Shown piece by piece: positions 19,194-30,100 of a stretch of DNA of 64,000 nucleotides. How positions within the stretch are numbered: the first letter of the stretch is position 1; every line of letters begins with the position of its first letter. The DNA lies in NCBI RefSeq assembly GCF_015767275.1, contig NZ_JADWMY010000011.1, forward strand, positions 1 through 64,000, given 5' to 3'. The DNA comes from Herbaspirillum sp. AP02. GTDB lineage: Bacteria; Pseudomonadota; Gammaproteobacteria; Burkholderiales; Burkholderiaceae_D. A model generated the notes under the pieces. The model was not told the DNA's origin. It saw nothing but the letters and a program-made list of their open reading frames with translations, and searched no databases. The position numbers and the translations under genes are program-made.

Positions 19194-19997
19194 CTACTGC
19201 GGATTCTGGATCGCCTGTGGCAGGTCGCGGCCGTGGTATTTCTTGTAGATGGCATTGAGCTTGCCGTTCTTCTGGTTGGTCCGGACCCAGTTATCGATCC
19301 ATTCCTTCAGGCGCGGCTGGTTCTTGTTCATGGCGATGCCCAGGTCGAAGGCCTTTTGCTCGAATTTCATTTCCAGGTTCTTGGCGGGGACCTTCTTCTG
19401 CATTTCCTGCAGGTTGGACGGCGTGCTGGAGAAGAGGTCGACCTGACCGGTCACCATGGAGGTGATCAGGGTGGCATCGTCTTCGTAACGCACGACCTCG
19501 GCGCCCTTGGCGTTCTGCGTGGTCAAGGTGTCATTCGGCGTGGCGCGGGTGACGCCGACGCGCTTGCCCGCGAGGTCGGCATACTCCTTGACGGCCACGC
19601 TCTTGGGGCCGCCAATGATGAGACTGATGACGGCATACGGCACCGAGAAGTCGATGACCTTGAGACGCTCAGGCGTGATCGACAGCGAGCCCACCACGAT
19701 GTCGGCACGATTGGCCTGCAGGGTCGGCACGCGGGCGGCATTGGTGACGCCGGCCAGCTCCAGCTGCACGCCGAGATCCTGCGCCAGCAGGCGCGCGGCA
19801 TCGACGTCGGAGCCGGCCAGTTGCAGCTTGTCGTCGGTGAAGCCGAACAGTGGTGTGCTGATGGTGGTGGCAATGCGGATCTTGCCGGCCTTGCGGATAT
19901 CGTCCAGCTGGTCGGCCAGTGCATTCTGGGTCACCAGGCCAAGCAGGATGACGGCCATGGCCGTAGGGGTCCAGCGGGGGAAGGATGGTAAGGGCAT
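19194..19997 (-). CDS. ABC transporter substrate-binding protein, polar amino acid type
   Basis: 267-residue periplasmic protein. It has a hydrophobic signal peptide ending in NALADQ, near residue 29. The SBP_bac_3 fold follows: IRKAGKIRIATTIS, then FTDDKLQLAGSDVDAARLLA, ADIVVGSLSITPERLKVIDF and GKRVGVTRATPNDTL. The family binds polar amino acids, opines or small organic acids. It is the last gene of an operon with two permeases and an ATPase. The operon lies between udh and the acid-sugar operon. An acid related to those pathways is possible, but the ligand is not readable from sequence. Confidence 0.88.
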   Translation of the reverse strand: MPLPSFPRWTPTAMAVILLGLVTQNALADQLDDIRKAGKIRIATTISTPLFGFTDDKLQLAGSDVDAARLLAQDLGVQLELAGVTNAARVPTLQANRADIVVGSLSITPERLKVIDFSVPYAVISLIIGGPKSVAVKEYADLAGKRVGVTRATPNDTLTTQNAKGAEVVRYEDDATLITSMVTGQVDLFSSTPSNLQEMQKKVPAKNLEMKFEQKAFDLGIAMNKNQPRLKEWIDNWVRTNQKNGKLNAIYKKYHGRDLPQAIQNPQ

Positions 19998-20048
19998 GTC
20001 TAGTCTCCGTTATAGATATGGGTGATGCAGCAAAGGACGTCGGTGACG

Positions 20049-20843
20049 TTACAGGTCGGCAGCCAGGAAAGCCTGCAGTTCGGGGGTATGCGGATGGTCC
20101 AGCATCTCGCCGGGGCCCACTTCCCAGACCCGGCCCTGATGCATGTAGATGATGCGGTCGGCCACGCGCTTGGCGAAGCTCATCTCGTGCGTCACCAGCA
20201 GCATGGTCATGCCGTTGGCGGCCAGATCTTCCATCACGCGCAGCACTTCGCCGGTCAGTTGCGGGTCCAGCGCCGAGGTCACTTCGTCAAACAGCATCAC
20301 CTTGGGCGACATCGCCAGTGAACGTGCAATGGCCACGCGCTGCTGCTGGCCGCCGGACAGTTGCTCGGGATAGGCTGCGGCCTTTTCGTCCAACCCGACC
20401 TGGGCCAGCGCCGCCAGTGCCACGCGCCGCGCCTCGGCCTTGTCCTGCTGCTTGACGTGGCGCAGGGCCAGCATCACGTTCTCCAGCACGTTCAGGTGGG
20501 GGAACAGGTTGTAGCTCTGGAAGACGATGCCCACCTCGCGCCGCAGGCGATGCAGGTCCACCTGGGGATCATCGACGCGGATGCCGGCCACCTCGATGCT
20601 GCCGGAGTCGATGGTCTCCAGCCGGTCGATGCAGCGCAGCGCCGTGCTCTTGCCCGAGCCGGAGGCGCCGATGATGGCGATCATCTCGCCGCGCGCGACC
20701 TCGAAGGAGACGCCCTTCAAGACCTGGTTGTCGCCGAAGCTCTTGTAGACCTGGTCGAGCCTGACGATGACGGGCTGCACCTCCTGGGCGGGTGCAACGG
20801 AACGCAGGTGCGTCACCGTCTCCGGATTAACGATTGCCGACAT
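20049..20843 (-). CDS. ABC transporter ATP-binding protein, polar amino acid type
   Basis: 264-residue ATPase of the GlnQ/HisP group. Walker A is GASGSGKST at residues ~57-65. The Q loop is FQSYNLFPHLNVLENV, the signature LSGGQQQRVAIARS, Walker B VMLFDEVTSALD and the switch His is in LLVTHEMSFAK. It energises import from the periplasm with the two neighbouring permeases. The start at 20843 is chosen because the domain begins ~28 residues in and the longer frame lies antisense to nothing useful but inside the permease gene. It overlaps the permease stop by 17 bases, which indicates translational coupling. Confidence 0.9.
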   Translation of the reverse strand: MSAIVNPETVTHLRSVAPAQEVQPVIVRLDQVYKSFGDNQVLKGVSFEVARGEMIAIIGASGSGKSTALRCIDRLETIDSGSIEVAGIRVDDPQVDLHRLRREVGIVFQSYNLFPHLNVLENVMLALRHVKQQDKAEARRVALAALAQVGLDEKAAAYPEQLSGGQQQRVAIARSLAMSPKVMLFDEVTSALDPQLTGEVLRVMEDLAANGMTMLLVTHEMSFAKRVADRIIYMHQGRVWEVGPGEMLDHPHTPELQAFLAADL

Positions 20844-21477
20844 TGAGTTTTCTCTCCATGGATGCGCTCCAGCGCGATAAGGGATAGCAGAGCAGGAAAT
20901 AGAAGGTGCCGACCAGCACGAATACCAGGAAGGGCTGGAAGATCGAGTTGTTGATGATCTGCCCGGCATGCGTGAGCTCGACGAAACCGATCACCGAGGC
21001 CAGCGAGGTCATCTTGATCAGTTGCACCAGGAAGCCGATGGTGGGAGGCAGCGACAAGCGAACCGCCTGCGGGATGATGACCAGGCGCAGCGTCTGCCAG
21101 CGCGTCAGAGAGAGGCATTCGGAGGCTTCCCACTGCGGCCGTGGCATGGCCTCCACGCAGCCGCGCCAGATGTCGCCCAGGTAGGCGCTGGCATAGATCA
21201 TCATCGCGATGCCGGCGGCCACCAGCGCCGGCAGCACCAGCCCGTAGACCGACAACCCGAAGTAGACGATGAACAACAGGATCAAGAGCGGAATGCCCTG
21301 TATGCATTCGATGAAGAGCAGCGCCGGTCGCCGCAGCCAGGCCCGGGGCGAGATGCGCGCCAGCATCAACAGGAAACCGCCCACGCCGCCCAGTACGAAG
21401 GCCAGCGCCGAGAGCACCAGGGTCCAGCCGATCGACTGCACCAGATAAAAGAAATAGGTCCATGTAAAGCCGCCCAT
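20827..21477 (-). CDS. ABC transporter permease, polar amino acid type (second subunit)
   Basis: 216-residue membrane protein with about five hydrophobic segments. It begins FTWTYFFYLVQSIGWTLVLS and contains the binding-protein-dependent transport EAA loop, EASECLSLTRWQTLRLVIIP, which contacts the ATPase. GIPLLILLFIVYFGL and KMTSLASVIGFVELT are typical HisM/GlnP-type segments. It starts at 21477, sharing one base with the stop of the preceding permease (TGATG). The two permeases are presumably a heterodimer. It is flanked by its ATPase and partner permease in one operon. Confidence 0.88.
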   Translation of the reverse strand: MGGFTWTYFFYLVQSIGWTLVLSALAFVLGGVGGFLLMLARISPRAWLRRPALLFIECIQGIPLLILLFIVYFGLSVYGLVLPALVAAGIAMMIYASAYLGDIWRGCVEAMPRPQWEASECLSLTRWQTLRLVIIPQAVRLSLPPTIGFLVQLIKMTSLASVIGFVELTHAGQIINNSIFQPFLVFVLVGTFYFLLCYPLSRWSASMERKLNVGNR

Positions 21478-22274
21478 CACGAGACCCTCCCTTCGACCCG
21501 CGCGCGCAGGCGCGACGGTGCATGCACGTAGGGCGCATGTGCCAGCGGCGCGGGGCCGGGCGGATCGCCCGCCAGGCCGCGCCGGCCCAGGGCGGCAGCG
21601 CGGCGCAGGATGCGGCGACGCTTGAAGATGGTCTCGCCCACGGCATAGGCGATCAGCTTCACCAGCACTGCCAGCACCAGATACAGCAGCGCCACCACGA
21701 TATAGGTTTCCAGCGAACGGAAGGTATCGGACTGCACGGTATTGGCGATGGCCGTCAGCTCTTCCGCCGAAATCTGCGAGGCCATCGCCGAGGCCTGCAT
21801 CATCAGCAGGAACTGGCTGGTGAGTGCCGGGTAGACGCGCTCGATGGCTGGCTGCAACATCACATGCCAGCGGATGCGCCAGGTCGACAGGCCCAGGCAT
21901 TGCGCCGCCTCGATCTGGCCACGCGGCACCGAATCAATGCCGGCGCGAATGATCTCGGCCGCATAGGCAGCGATATTGACGACCATCGCCAGGGTGGCCG
22001 CCGCAAAGGTCGGCATGCGCACGCCCAGGCTGGCCAGGCCGAAGTACAACAGGAATATCTGTACCAGAAAGGGGGTGTTGCGCACCACCTCGATATAGCC
22101 GCTGCAGACGGTGGCGAGGACGCGATTGCGACTGTTCTTGGCGAACGCGACGAAGATGCCGATGGTCACCCCGGCGATGACCGCCACGCTGGTCATCCTT
22201 AGCGTCAGCCAGGCGCCGCGCAGGAACACCGGCCAATAAGGTACGAGTGGTGAGAAATCCAGAGAAAAGTTCAT
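21477..22274 (-). CDS. ABC transporter permease, polar amino acid type (first subunit)
   Basis: 265-residue membrane protein with hydrophobic segments over residues ~15-215. RNTPFLVQIFLLYFGLASLG and the EAA loop EAAQCLGLSTWRIRWHVMLQ are the family signatures. The C-terminal ~45 residues after about 220 are basic and proline-rich and have no family similarity; they may be a disordered tail. It is the first gene of the four-gene operon. The ~294 bases between it and udh hold no recognisable element. Confidence 0.87.
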   Translation of the reverse strand: MNFSLDFSPLVPYWPVFLRGAWLTLRMTSVAVIAGVTIGIFVAFAKNSRNRVLATVCSGYIEVVRNTPFLVQIFLLYFGLASLGVRMPTFAAATLAMVVNIAAYAAEIIRAGIDSVPRGQIEAAQCLGLSTWRIRWHVMLQPAIERVYPALTSQFLLMMQASAMASQISAEELTAIANTVQSDTFRSLETYIVVALLYLVLAVLVKLIAYAVGETIFKRRRILRRAAALGRRGLAGDPPGPAPLAHAPYVHAPSRLRARVEGRVS

Positions 22275-22568
22275 GGCTGCCGGTCCATCAAGGTGGAAGG
22301 AAACCGGACATCGGTGCGACGCGTGCGCGATCCTGCTGCGTGCGGGCGGCCCGGTGTGCCGGGTGCTGCCTTGCTGCGATTCAGGTCAAGCTGCTGCTCA
22401 AACGCTTACATGCGGGACGGGCCTTGCACGCAGGGGGAAACGCGCTGCACGTCGAGTGCTTTCAGTCTGGCGGGTGAAGGACTTCACGCCGCCGGGGAGG
22501 TACTGCGCTGCTGCGGGTACTGCGGATACGGCGGGGATAGATCAGAGAAACGCGGCCTGGCGTGGCAC

Positions 22569-23423
22569 TCAGCCGACCAGGGGATCGAACGGACCGGCGG
22601 CCGTGAAGGCGCCGCCCTGCAGGGTCGCCACCGGATCATCCGGGGCCGGCTGCGGCTGCGCTTCGACCTTGGCACGGAAGATCTCGGAACTATCCTTGGG
22701 CGCATAACCCAGGTGCGCGGCGTAACGGTTGTCCCACCAGGTGTGGGCATTGGCCGACATGCCATAGACCACGGTATGACCGACACCCGGGGTGAACAGC
22801 GAGCGGCGCAGGAGCTGCTCGAAATCGTCCATGCTCATCCAGCTGGCCAGCATGCGGCGATTGGTCGCCTCGGGGAAGATCGAACCGATGCGGATGCTCA
22901 CCGTCTCCACGCCATAGCGGTCGAAGTAGAACTGCGCCATGTCTTCGCCATAGGACTTGGACAGCCCGTAGTAACCGTCGGGACGACGCAGGTCATGCGC
23001 ATCGATGCGCTGATCCTGGCGATAGAAACCGGTGACGTGGTTGGAACTGGCGAAGATGACCCGCTTGACGCCATGGCGGCGTGCCGCTTCATAGATGTGG
23101 AAGACGCCCTTGATATTGGCTTCCAGGATTTCCTCGAAGGGCCGTTCCACCGACACCCCACCCAGGTGGATGATGGCATCGCAGCCGGCCACCATGGCAT
23201 CGACCGCAACACGGTCGGCCAGGTCGCACCCCAGTAGCTGCTCGTGGGGCGCTGCCGGGCCGGCCGCCTCCATGGCGCTGGCGAGGTCGGCCAGTCGCAC
23301 GCTGTCGGCAAAGGATGCCAGGCGCGGGCGCAACTGCTTGCCCACGCCACCGGCTGCGCCGGTCAGCAACAGGCGGGAAAAGCGTGCGGTCTGCCACGCA
23401 TCGCGATCGGTCTCTGCGCTCAT
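22569..23423 (-). CDS. udh: Uronate dehydrogenase
   Basis: 284-residue NAD-dependent dehydrogenase of the extended SDR class. It oxidises glucuronate or galacturonate to the aldarolactone, the first step of the oxidative uronate route. Similarity to Pseudomonas syringae Udh is strong by eye: LLTGAAGGVGKQL at the dinucleotide fold, VIFASSNHVTGFYRQDQRID, YYGLSKSYGED with the catalytic Tyr and Lys, IRIGSIFPEA and GHTVVYGMSANAHTWWDNR. The ATG at 23423 has AGGAG upstream, while the frame from 23450 has none. A palindrome like that before the ExuT gene lies about 95 bases upstream. It is transcribed with, or ahead of, the amino-acid-type ABC operon. Confidence 0.92.
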   Translation of the reverse strand: MSAETDRDAWQTARFSRLLLTGAAGGVGKQLRPRLASFADSVRLADLASAMEAAGPAAPHEQLLGCDLADRVAVDAMVAGCDAIIHLGGVSVERPFEEILEANIKGVFHIYEAARRHGVKRVIFASSNHVTGFYRQDQRIDAHDLRRPDGYYGLSKSYGEDMAQFYFDRYGVETVSIRIGSIFPEATNRRMLASWMSMDDFEQLLRRSLFTPGVGHTVVYGMSANAHTWWDNRYAAHLGYAPKDSSEIFRAKVEAQPQPAPDDPVATLQGGAFTAAGPFDPLVG

Positions 23424-23516
23424 GCGGGCTGTCTCCTGATGGTTGCTCATCGTTGTTGTTGTGGAATCGGGTTCAACGGCGACATCGTGGACAAGATGCC
23501 ATCGCTGAAAACGATC

Positions 23517-23534
23517 TTGTACGTTGTCGTATCA
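23517..23534. promoter_or_regulatory. Candidate uronate operator, 18-bp palindrome (copy 2)
   Basis: TTGTACGT-TG-TCGTATCA matches the perfect palindrome at 9256-9273 in 15 of 18 bases and lies 94 bases before the udh start. Its own arms are imperfect. Confidence 0.6.
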
Positions 23535-23872
23535 CCTGCGGATTATTCCCGCCGGGCGAGGCCTTGTCAAATGGATTTATACGGCAAAAAAGGCGCGTCA
23601 AAAGCGCGACAACGTAGGCAATTCTCACGGGAAAATCACACGATATACCCTCTATCTCTCAACAAAACAACGTTAACTCGCATCAACTGAGATAAAGCTG
23701 ATGTCGCGCCCGAAAGTCCTTGAAGCTGGGAATCGCTCTCATCTACAATCTTTTCCATCGGGAAAGCCAAGCTGCAACGCGCCCTCCCCAACGGCTATCG
23801 CGGCAGGCAATCCTGCTCCTCCTCCCGCTGCTCCCACAGCCGGACTCCACGTACAAGAAAAGTCACAATCCC
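23535..23872. other. Divergent intergenic region udh / chemoreceptor
   Basis: About 340 bases between the udh operator and the chemoreceptor start, locally AT-rich around 23570-23700. It probably holds both promoters. I could not identify a convincing flagellar sigma-28 promoter for the receptor. Confidence 0.4.
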
Positions 23873-25510
23873 ATGAATCATCTGAGCAAGCTCAAGATCG
23901 GGACCCAGCTGCGTCTCGGCTTCGGCATCGTCATCGCATTGATGCTGGTGCTGATCGCCATCGCGCTGGTCCGCATGCAGTCCATCTCCGGCGCGATGCG
24001 CTACCAGAACCAGGTCACCGCCAGCAAGCTGGAACCGCTCTACGTCGCCCGCGAGGCGCTGGACCAGACCGGCATGGCTGCCCGCAACGCCTATATCTTT
24101 CGCGATGATGCCGACGCCACCCGCGAACTGGCCCTGCTGGACGAGCAGAAAGCCATCTACCTGGCCGCGCTGCGCCAGCTGGAACCCGTCATGGCGGGCA
24201 ATGCCCAGTTCGAGAAGGCCAAAAGCGGCCTCCTGAGCATGGCCGACGAACTGAAGCGGCCGCGCCGCTATCGCGAGAGCGGCCAGATGGAAGCCTATGG
24301 CCAGTTCCTCGTGAAGGAATGCAGTCCGCTGCGGCGCCAGATCGTCAGTGACATCGACATCCTGCTCAAGACCGTGCAACGTGAAAACCAGCAGGCCGGC
24401 GATGCTGCCGAAGCCCTGTTCGACAGCTCGCTGCATCTGATCATGCTGTGTGCCGCGATCATCCTGGCGGTCTCGATCGCCACAGCCTGGCTGATCCGCC
24501 GTAGCCTGCTGGGCCAGTTGGGTGGCGAGCCGCGCTATGCGGTGGAAATCGCCGGGCGCATCGCCGACGGCGAACTGGCCACGCCCGTGCATACCGAGCC
24601 GGGCGACCGCTCCAGCCTGATCCATGAAATCCGCATCATGCGCGACAAGCTGGCCTCGCTGGTCCAGCAGGTCCGCACCGGGACCCACACCATCGCCAGC
24701 GCCTCGACCGAAATCGCCATGGGCAACCAGAACCTGTCGGAGCGAACCGAACAACAGGCCGACATCCTGGAGAAAACCGTCATCGCCATGGACGAACTGA
24801 GCCAGGCGGTGCGTCGCAATGCCGACAATGCGCAGCAGGCCGAGGCGCTGGCCACCTCGGCCTCGGACATTGCCAGCCAGGGTGGCGCGGTGGTCCAGCA
24901 GGTGGTCGATACCATGGGCGTGATCGATGCCTCCTCGCGCAAGATCGTGGACATCATCAGCGTGATCGACGGCATCGCCTTCCAGACCAATATCCTGGCG
25001 CTCAATGCCGCCGTCGAAGCGGCGCGTGCCGGCGAACAGGGGCGCGGCTTTGCGGTCGTGGCATCGGAAGTCCGTTCGCTGGCGCAACGCTCGGCCGCCG
25101 CCGCCCGCGAGATCAAGCAGCTCATCGACAGCTCGGTGGCCAGCGTGGCCGATGGCAGCCGCCTGGTGCAACATGCCGGCGGCACCATGCAGGAAGTGGT
25201 GACCAGCGTGCAGCGCGTCACCGCCGTGGTGGCCGAGATCAGCGCCGCCGGCCGGCTGCAGTCCGATGGCATCCAGGCGATGCAGCGCGCCATCTCGCGT
25301 CTGGATGAAAACACCCAGCAGAACGCCGCCCTGGTCGAAGAAGCCGCAGCAGCCTCGCAATCGATGAGCCAGCAGGCCGACCATCTGAACCATCTGGTGG
25401 ATGCCTTCAAGCTCAGTGCGGCGCAGATGGAAGGTCAGCAGGCGCAAGAAGAGGGAGAACGTCGCACCATCGATATCACGCCCGCGCGCGCCAGCCTCGG
25501 TCTGCGCTGA
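23873..25510 (+). CDS. Methyl-accepting chemotaxis protein
   Basis: 545-residue chemoreceptor. TM1 is at residues ~15-37. A periplasmic four-helix-bundle-like domain spans ~38-195, and TM2 lies near ~196-216 ([20 protein letters not shown]). A HAMP-like linker beginning [20 protein letters not shown] leads to the cytoplasmic hairpin, whose tip reads [20 protein letters not shown] and [19 protein letters not shown]. There is no CheR-binding NWETF tail. It starts at 23873 with the first membrane segment close behind. It is transcribed alone, downstream of a divergent sugar-acid region, so a sugar acid or amino acid ligand is possible. Confidence 0.9.
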   Translation: MNHLSKLKIGTQLRLGFGIVIALMLVLIAIALVRMQSISGAMRYQNQVTASKLEPLYVAREALDQTGMAARNAYIFRDDADATRELALLDEQKAIYLAALRQLEPVMAGNAQFEKAKSGLLSMADELKRPRRYRESGQMEAYGQFLVKECSPLRRQIVSDIDILLKTVQRENQQAGDAAEALFDSSLHLIMLCAAIILAVSIATAWLIRRSLLGQLGGEPRYAVEIAGRIADGELATPVHTEPGDRSSLIHEIRIMRDKLASLVQQVRTGTHTIASASTEIAMGNQNLSERTEQQADILEKTVIAMDELSQAVRRNADNAQQAEALATSASDIASQGGAVVQQVVDTMGVIDASSRKIVDIISVIDGIAFQTNILALNAAVEAARAGEQGRGFAVVASEVRSLAQRSAAAAREIKQLIDSSVASVADGSRLVQHAGGTMQEVVTSVQRVTAVVAEISAAGRLQSDGIQAMQRAISRLDENTQQNAALVEEAAAASQSMSQQADHLNHLVDAFKLSAAQMEGQQAQEEGERRTIDITPARASLGLR

Positions 25511-25530
25511 TCCAGGAAGAAATGGAGATA

Positions 25531-25566
25531 GAAACGCCGCGACCCGGTAACAGGTCGCGGCGTTTC
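25531..25566. terminator. Bidirectional terminator between chemoreceptor and RND outer-membrane gene
   Basis: Perfect 14-bp stem GAAACGCCGCGACC with an 8-base loop. It lies between two convergent genes and is followed by a short T-rich stretch on each strand. Confidence 0.8.
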
Positions 25567-25589
25567 ATCTTGTGAGCCGGCCCCTGCAA

Positions 25590-27101
25590 TCAGGAAGGCG
25601 CACCCTTGTCCGCAGCCGAGGCCGAAGCCGACGCTGACTGGGTCTGCTCATTCCAGCCACCGCCCAGCACCTTGTAGAGCGTGATGCGATTGCTCTGCTC
25701 GGTCAGTCGCAGCGAGATCAGGGTCTGTTGCGCCGAATAGAGCGTGCGCTGCGCCACCAGCGTCGTGAGGTAGCTGTCGATGCCGTTCTTGTAGCGTGCC
25801 TCGGACAGGCGGAATGCCTTGTCGCTGGCGGCGGTCGCCTTGCCCTGGGCGTCCAGTCGCTGGTCCAGCGTGGCGCGCACGGCCAGTGCATCGGCCACTT
25901 CGCGGAAGGCGGTCTGGATGGCCTTCTCGTAATTGGCCACGTCGATGTTGCGCGTGATCTTGGCCGCATCCAGGCTGGCGCGCAAGCTGCCGGCATTGAA
26001 GATGGGCAGGTTGATCGAGGGCACGAAGCTCCAGCTGCCGCTGCCGGCCTTGAACAGCCCGCCCAGCGTGCGACTGGCGGTGCCGCCATCGGCGGTGAGT
26101 GAAATGCTGGGGAAGAAGGCCGCACGCGCCGCACCGATATCGGCATTGGCGGACTTGAGCGTATGCTCGGCCGCCAACACGTCGGGACGACGCAGCAGCA
26201 CCGCCGAAGGCAGGCCGGACGGGGTGGAGGGCAGCACGCTGGCGGTTTCCGGCAGGCCGCTGGGCAAGAGCGCCGCATCGATATCCGCGCCCACCAGCAG
26301 ACGCAGCGCATTGAGGTCCTGCGCCACCTGGCTGGTATAGCTGGCCACGTCGGCGCGGGCGCTTTCCACGGTGGCTTCCTGGCTGGCCAGGTCGACCCCG
26401 GAGACAGTCCCGATCTCATGACTGCGCTGGCTCAGTTCGAAGGTCCGTGACTGGCTGGCATAGGTGTCCTGCGCCAGCTTCAGGCGCTCGCGGTCGGAGG
26501 CCAGCGTGAGCCAGGCCGTGGCGACCTCGGCCACCAGGCTGATGTGGGTGCTGCGGCGTGTCTCGACCTGGTACTGGTAGGTTTCCAGCGCAGCATCGGA
26601 GAGGTTCTTCAGGCGACCGAAGAAATCCAGCTCGTAGGCGCTGATGCCCACGGTAACGCTCTGCTGGCGCGTCACCGTGGCGCGGCCGCTGGTGGACAAT
26701 TCGGCCGGCGTGCGGCTGGCGCTGCTGGTGCCGGTGGCGGAGATGGCCGGATAGCGGTCGGCATCGGCGATGCGATATTCGGCACGCGCCTTCTCGATGT
26801 TCAGGGCGGCCACGCGCAGGTCGCGGTTGTTGTCCAGCGCGGCGGCGATCACCTGCTGCAGGCGCGGGTCGAGGAAGAATTCACGCCAGCCCAACTGGTC
26901 GGCATCGATCTCGCCGGCCGCGCGCGAACCACTGGTGACCAAGGGCTTGCCATCGACCTGTTGCGACCAGTTGGCCGGAACCGGCGCGGCCGGCTGCGCA
27001 TAGTCTGGCGCGAGGTTCGCGCAGCCGGCCAGGGCAGCGCTCAGGGCCAGCGCCAGGACGGTGCGCAGGTGTTTCTCATGAATCATCGGGCGCATCATCA
27101 C
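25590..27101 (-). CDS. RND efflux outer-membrane lipoprotein (OprM/NodT family)
   Basis: 503-residue outer-membrane channel. The lipobox LAGCANLAPDY puts the acylated Cys near residue 27. Two OEP repeats follow: one includes SAYELDFFGRLKNLSDAA, and the second includes VLLRRPDVLAAEHTLKSANA and RYKNGIDSYLTTLVAQRTL. The protein forms the trimeric exit duct of a tripartite multidrug pump. It overlaps the inner-membrane permease stop by four bases and is the last of three pump genes. The Ala/Ser-rich C-terminus (SASASAS) is a variable tail. Confidence 0.92.
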   Translation of the reverse strand: MMMRPMIHEKHLRTVLALALSAALAGCANLAPDYAQPAAPVPANWSQQVDGKPLVTSGSRAAGEIDADQLGWREFFLDPRLQQVIAAALDNNRDLRVAALNIEKARAEYRIADADRYPAISATGTSSASRTPAELSTSGRATVTRQQSVTVGISAYELDFFGRLKNLSDAALETYQYQVETRRSTHISLVAEVATAWLTLASDRERLKLAQDTYASQSRTFELSQRSHEIGTVSGVDLASQEATVESARADVASYTSQVAQDLNALRLLVGADIDAALLPSGLPETASVLPSTPSGLPSAVLLRRPDVLAAEHTLKSANADIGAARAAFFPSISLTADGGTASRTLGGLFKAGSGSWSFVPSINLPIFNAGSLRASLDAAKITRNIDVANYEKAIQTAFREVADALAVRATLDQRLDAQGKATAASDKAFRLSEARYKNGIDSYLTTLVAQRTLYSAQQTLISLRLTEQSNRITLYKVLGGGWNEQTQSASASASAADKGAPS

Positions 27102-30100
27102 AGGCCCTCCTTTGGCATGGCGTGATCGTCATCCCGGCGCGGTCTGGCCGCGGCGCGGCGGTCCAGCCAGGTGCCGATCAGGTAATAGAACAAGGGCACG
27201 AAGAAGATGCCCAGCATGGTGGCCGACAGCATCCCGCCCAGCACACCGGTACCGATGGCGCGGCGGCTGGCCGAACCGGCACCGCTGGCCAGGGCCAGTG
27301 GCAGCACGCCGAACATGAAGGCCAGCGAGGTCATCAGGATCGGTCGCAGGCGCAGTTGCACCGCCTCCAGCGTGGCATCGCGCAGGCTCTTGCCGGACTC
27401 GTGCAACTGCTTGGCGAACTCCACGATCAGGATCGCATTCTTGGCCGACAGGCCCACCGTGGTCAGCAGGCCGACCTGGAAATACACGTCATTGGACATG
27501 CCGAAGATCCCTGTGAGCAGCACGGTACCGACGATCCCCAGCGGCACCGCCAGGATCACCGCGAAGGGCACCGACCAGCTCTCGTAGAGCGCCGCCAGGC
27601 AGAGGAACACGAACAGGATGGAAATCGCGTACAGCATCGGTGCCTGGTTGCCCGAGAGCCGCTCCTGGTAGGACGAACCGGTCCACTCGAAACCGATGCC
27701 CGCGGGCAGTTGCGCCACCAGCTTTTCCACCTCCGCCATGGCGGTCCCCGAACTCACCCCGGCCGCCGGCTCACCGACGATCTCGAAGGAGGACACGCCG
27801 TTGTAGCGTTCCAGCAGCGACGGTCCGTAGGTCCATTTGCTGCTCATGAAGGCCGAGAACGGCACCATCTGGCTGGCCGAATTGCGCACATACCAGCGGT
27901 TCAGATCATCGGCCTGCATGCGGAACGGTGCATCACCCTGCACATAGACCTTCTTGACCCGCCCATTGCTGAGGAAGTCGTTGACGTAGGTACCGCCCAT
28001 GGCGGTGGCCAGGGTGGCATTGATGTCGGAGGTCGCAATCGACAGCGCATCAGCCTTGCGGTCGTCGATGGCCACGCGCAGCTGCGGGGTATCGTCCAGG
28101 CCGGTGGTGCGCACGTTGGCCAACAGCGCATTGCTGCGCGCCAGCTGCAGGAACTGGTCGCGCGCCTTCAGCAGGGCATCGTGACCCACACCACCGACGT
28201 CCTTCAGTTCGAGGTCGAAGCCGGAACTCTGGCCCAGGCCACGCACCGCCGGCGGGTTCATCAGGAACACCCGCGCACCACGGATCTTGGACAGGTCCGC
28301 ATTGGCACGACGCACCAGCGCCGAGGCCGACTGGTCAGCACCGGTGCGCGCATCCCAGGGCTTGAGGCGGATGAAGGCCCGCGCACCATTCTGGCTGTTG
28401 CCGCCCACGCCGGCACCGACGATGGCCAGCACCGAATCGACCGACTCTGGCTTGTTCATGAAGTATTCCTGCACGGTCTTGACCACGGTAGCGGTCTGCT
28501 CGGCCGTGGCGCCGGTGGGCAGCTGGATCTGCGCCATCAGTACGCCCTGGTCTTCTTCCGGCAGGAAGGAGGTGGGCAGGCGCATGAACAGGATCGCCAT
28601 GGCCGCCGCGATCAGGGCATACATCAGCAGGCCGCGCTTGCCACGCCGCAGCAGGCCGGCCACGCCACCCTGGTAGCGCGTGGCGCTGCGATCGAAGGTG
28701 CGGTTGAACCAGGTGAAGAAACGGCCCTGCTGCACATGGCCGGCGGCATGGGGCTTCAACAGTGTGGCGCACAGCGCCGGGGTCAGGGTCAGCGCCACCA
28801 TCACCGACAGCGCCATGGCCGAGACGATGGTGATGGAGAACTGGCGATAGATCACGCCGGTGGAGCCACCGAAGAAGGCCATCGGAATGAACACTGCCGA
28901 CAGCACCATGGCAATGCCCACCAGCGCGCCGGTGATCTCCTGCATGGACTTGCGGGTAGCCTCACGGGGACTGAGTTTTTCCTCGCTCATCAGGCGTTCG
29001 ACGTTCTCGACCACCACGATGGCATCGTCCACCAGCAGGCCGATGGCCAGCACCAGACCGAACATGGTCAGCGTGTTGATCGAATAGCCGAACATGGCGA
29101 GGATGCCGAAGGTCCCCAGCAGCACCACCGGCACCGTGATGGCCGGGATGAAGGTGGCCCGCAGGTTCTGCAGGAACAGGTACATGATCAGCACCACCAG
29201 CACGATGGCCTCGATCAGGGTCTTGACCACCTCTTCCAGCGACACCCGCACGAAGGGCGTGGTGTCATAGGCGACATTGGTCTTGAGCTTCATGGAGGCG
29301 GGGAAGTACGGCTCCAGCTCGGCCATCTTCTGCTTGACCGCATCGGCCGTGGCCAGCGCATTGGCGCCGGTGGCCAGCTGGATGGCCAGCGCCGAGGACG
29401 GCTTGCCGTTCTGCTGCGAGGCCACCTGGTAGCTCTCGCCACCGAGTTCCACCCGCGCCACGTCGGAGAGCTTGACCAGCGAACCGTCGGCTGAGGACTT
29501 GACGATGATGTTGCGGAATTCATCGGGCGTGGTCAGCTTGCTGCGCGCGGTGATGGTGGCATTGATCTGCTGTCCGGGCCGGGCCGGCAGCGCACCGATC
29601 TCGCCGGCGGAGACTTCGGTGTTCTGGGCTTCCAGGGCGCTGGTGACGTCGGACGGCATCAGCGCATATTTCTGCAGCTTGGCCGGGTCGATCCAGATGC
29701 GCATCGCATAATTGGTACCGAAGGCGGTAACGTCACCCACGCCCTCGACCCGGCTGATCTGATCGGTCAGGGTGCTGCTGATGAAGTCGCCGATATCGAT
29801 GCTGGTGATGCGCGGATCATCCGAGGTCAGCGACAACACCATCAGGATGTCGGTGGAAGCCTTGGTGACCGTCACGCCGTTGTTCTGCACCGCCTGCGGC
29901 AGTCGCGCCGTGACCTGCTGCAGCTTGTTCTGCACCTGCATCTGCGCCACGTCCGGATTGGTGCCGGCGGTGAAGGTGAGCGACACCGTGGCGCTGCCGG
30001 CCGAGCTGGAGCTGGCCGACATGTATTGCAGGTTGTCCAGGCCCTTCATCTGCTGCTCGATGACCTGGGTCACCGAATCCTCCAGGGTCTTGGCCGAGGC

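Noticed and set aside
23690..23720. Flagellar sigma-28 promoter for the chemoreceptor
   Set aside because: TAAA and CCGAAAG are present but the spacing is about three bases too short.
27122..29494. 790-codon plus-strand open frame opposite the RND permease
   Set aside because: Antisense of a recognised AcrB-type gene with His/Gln/Gly-rich residues.
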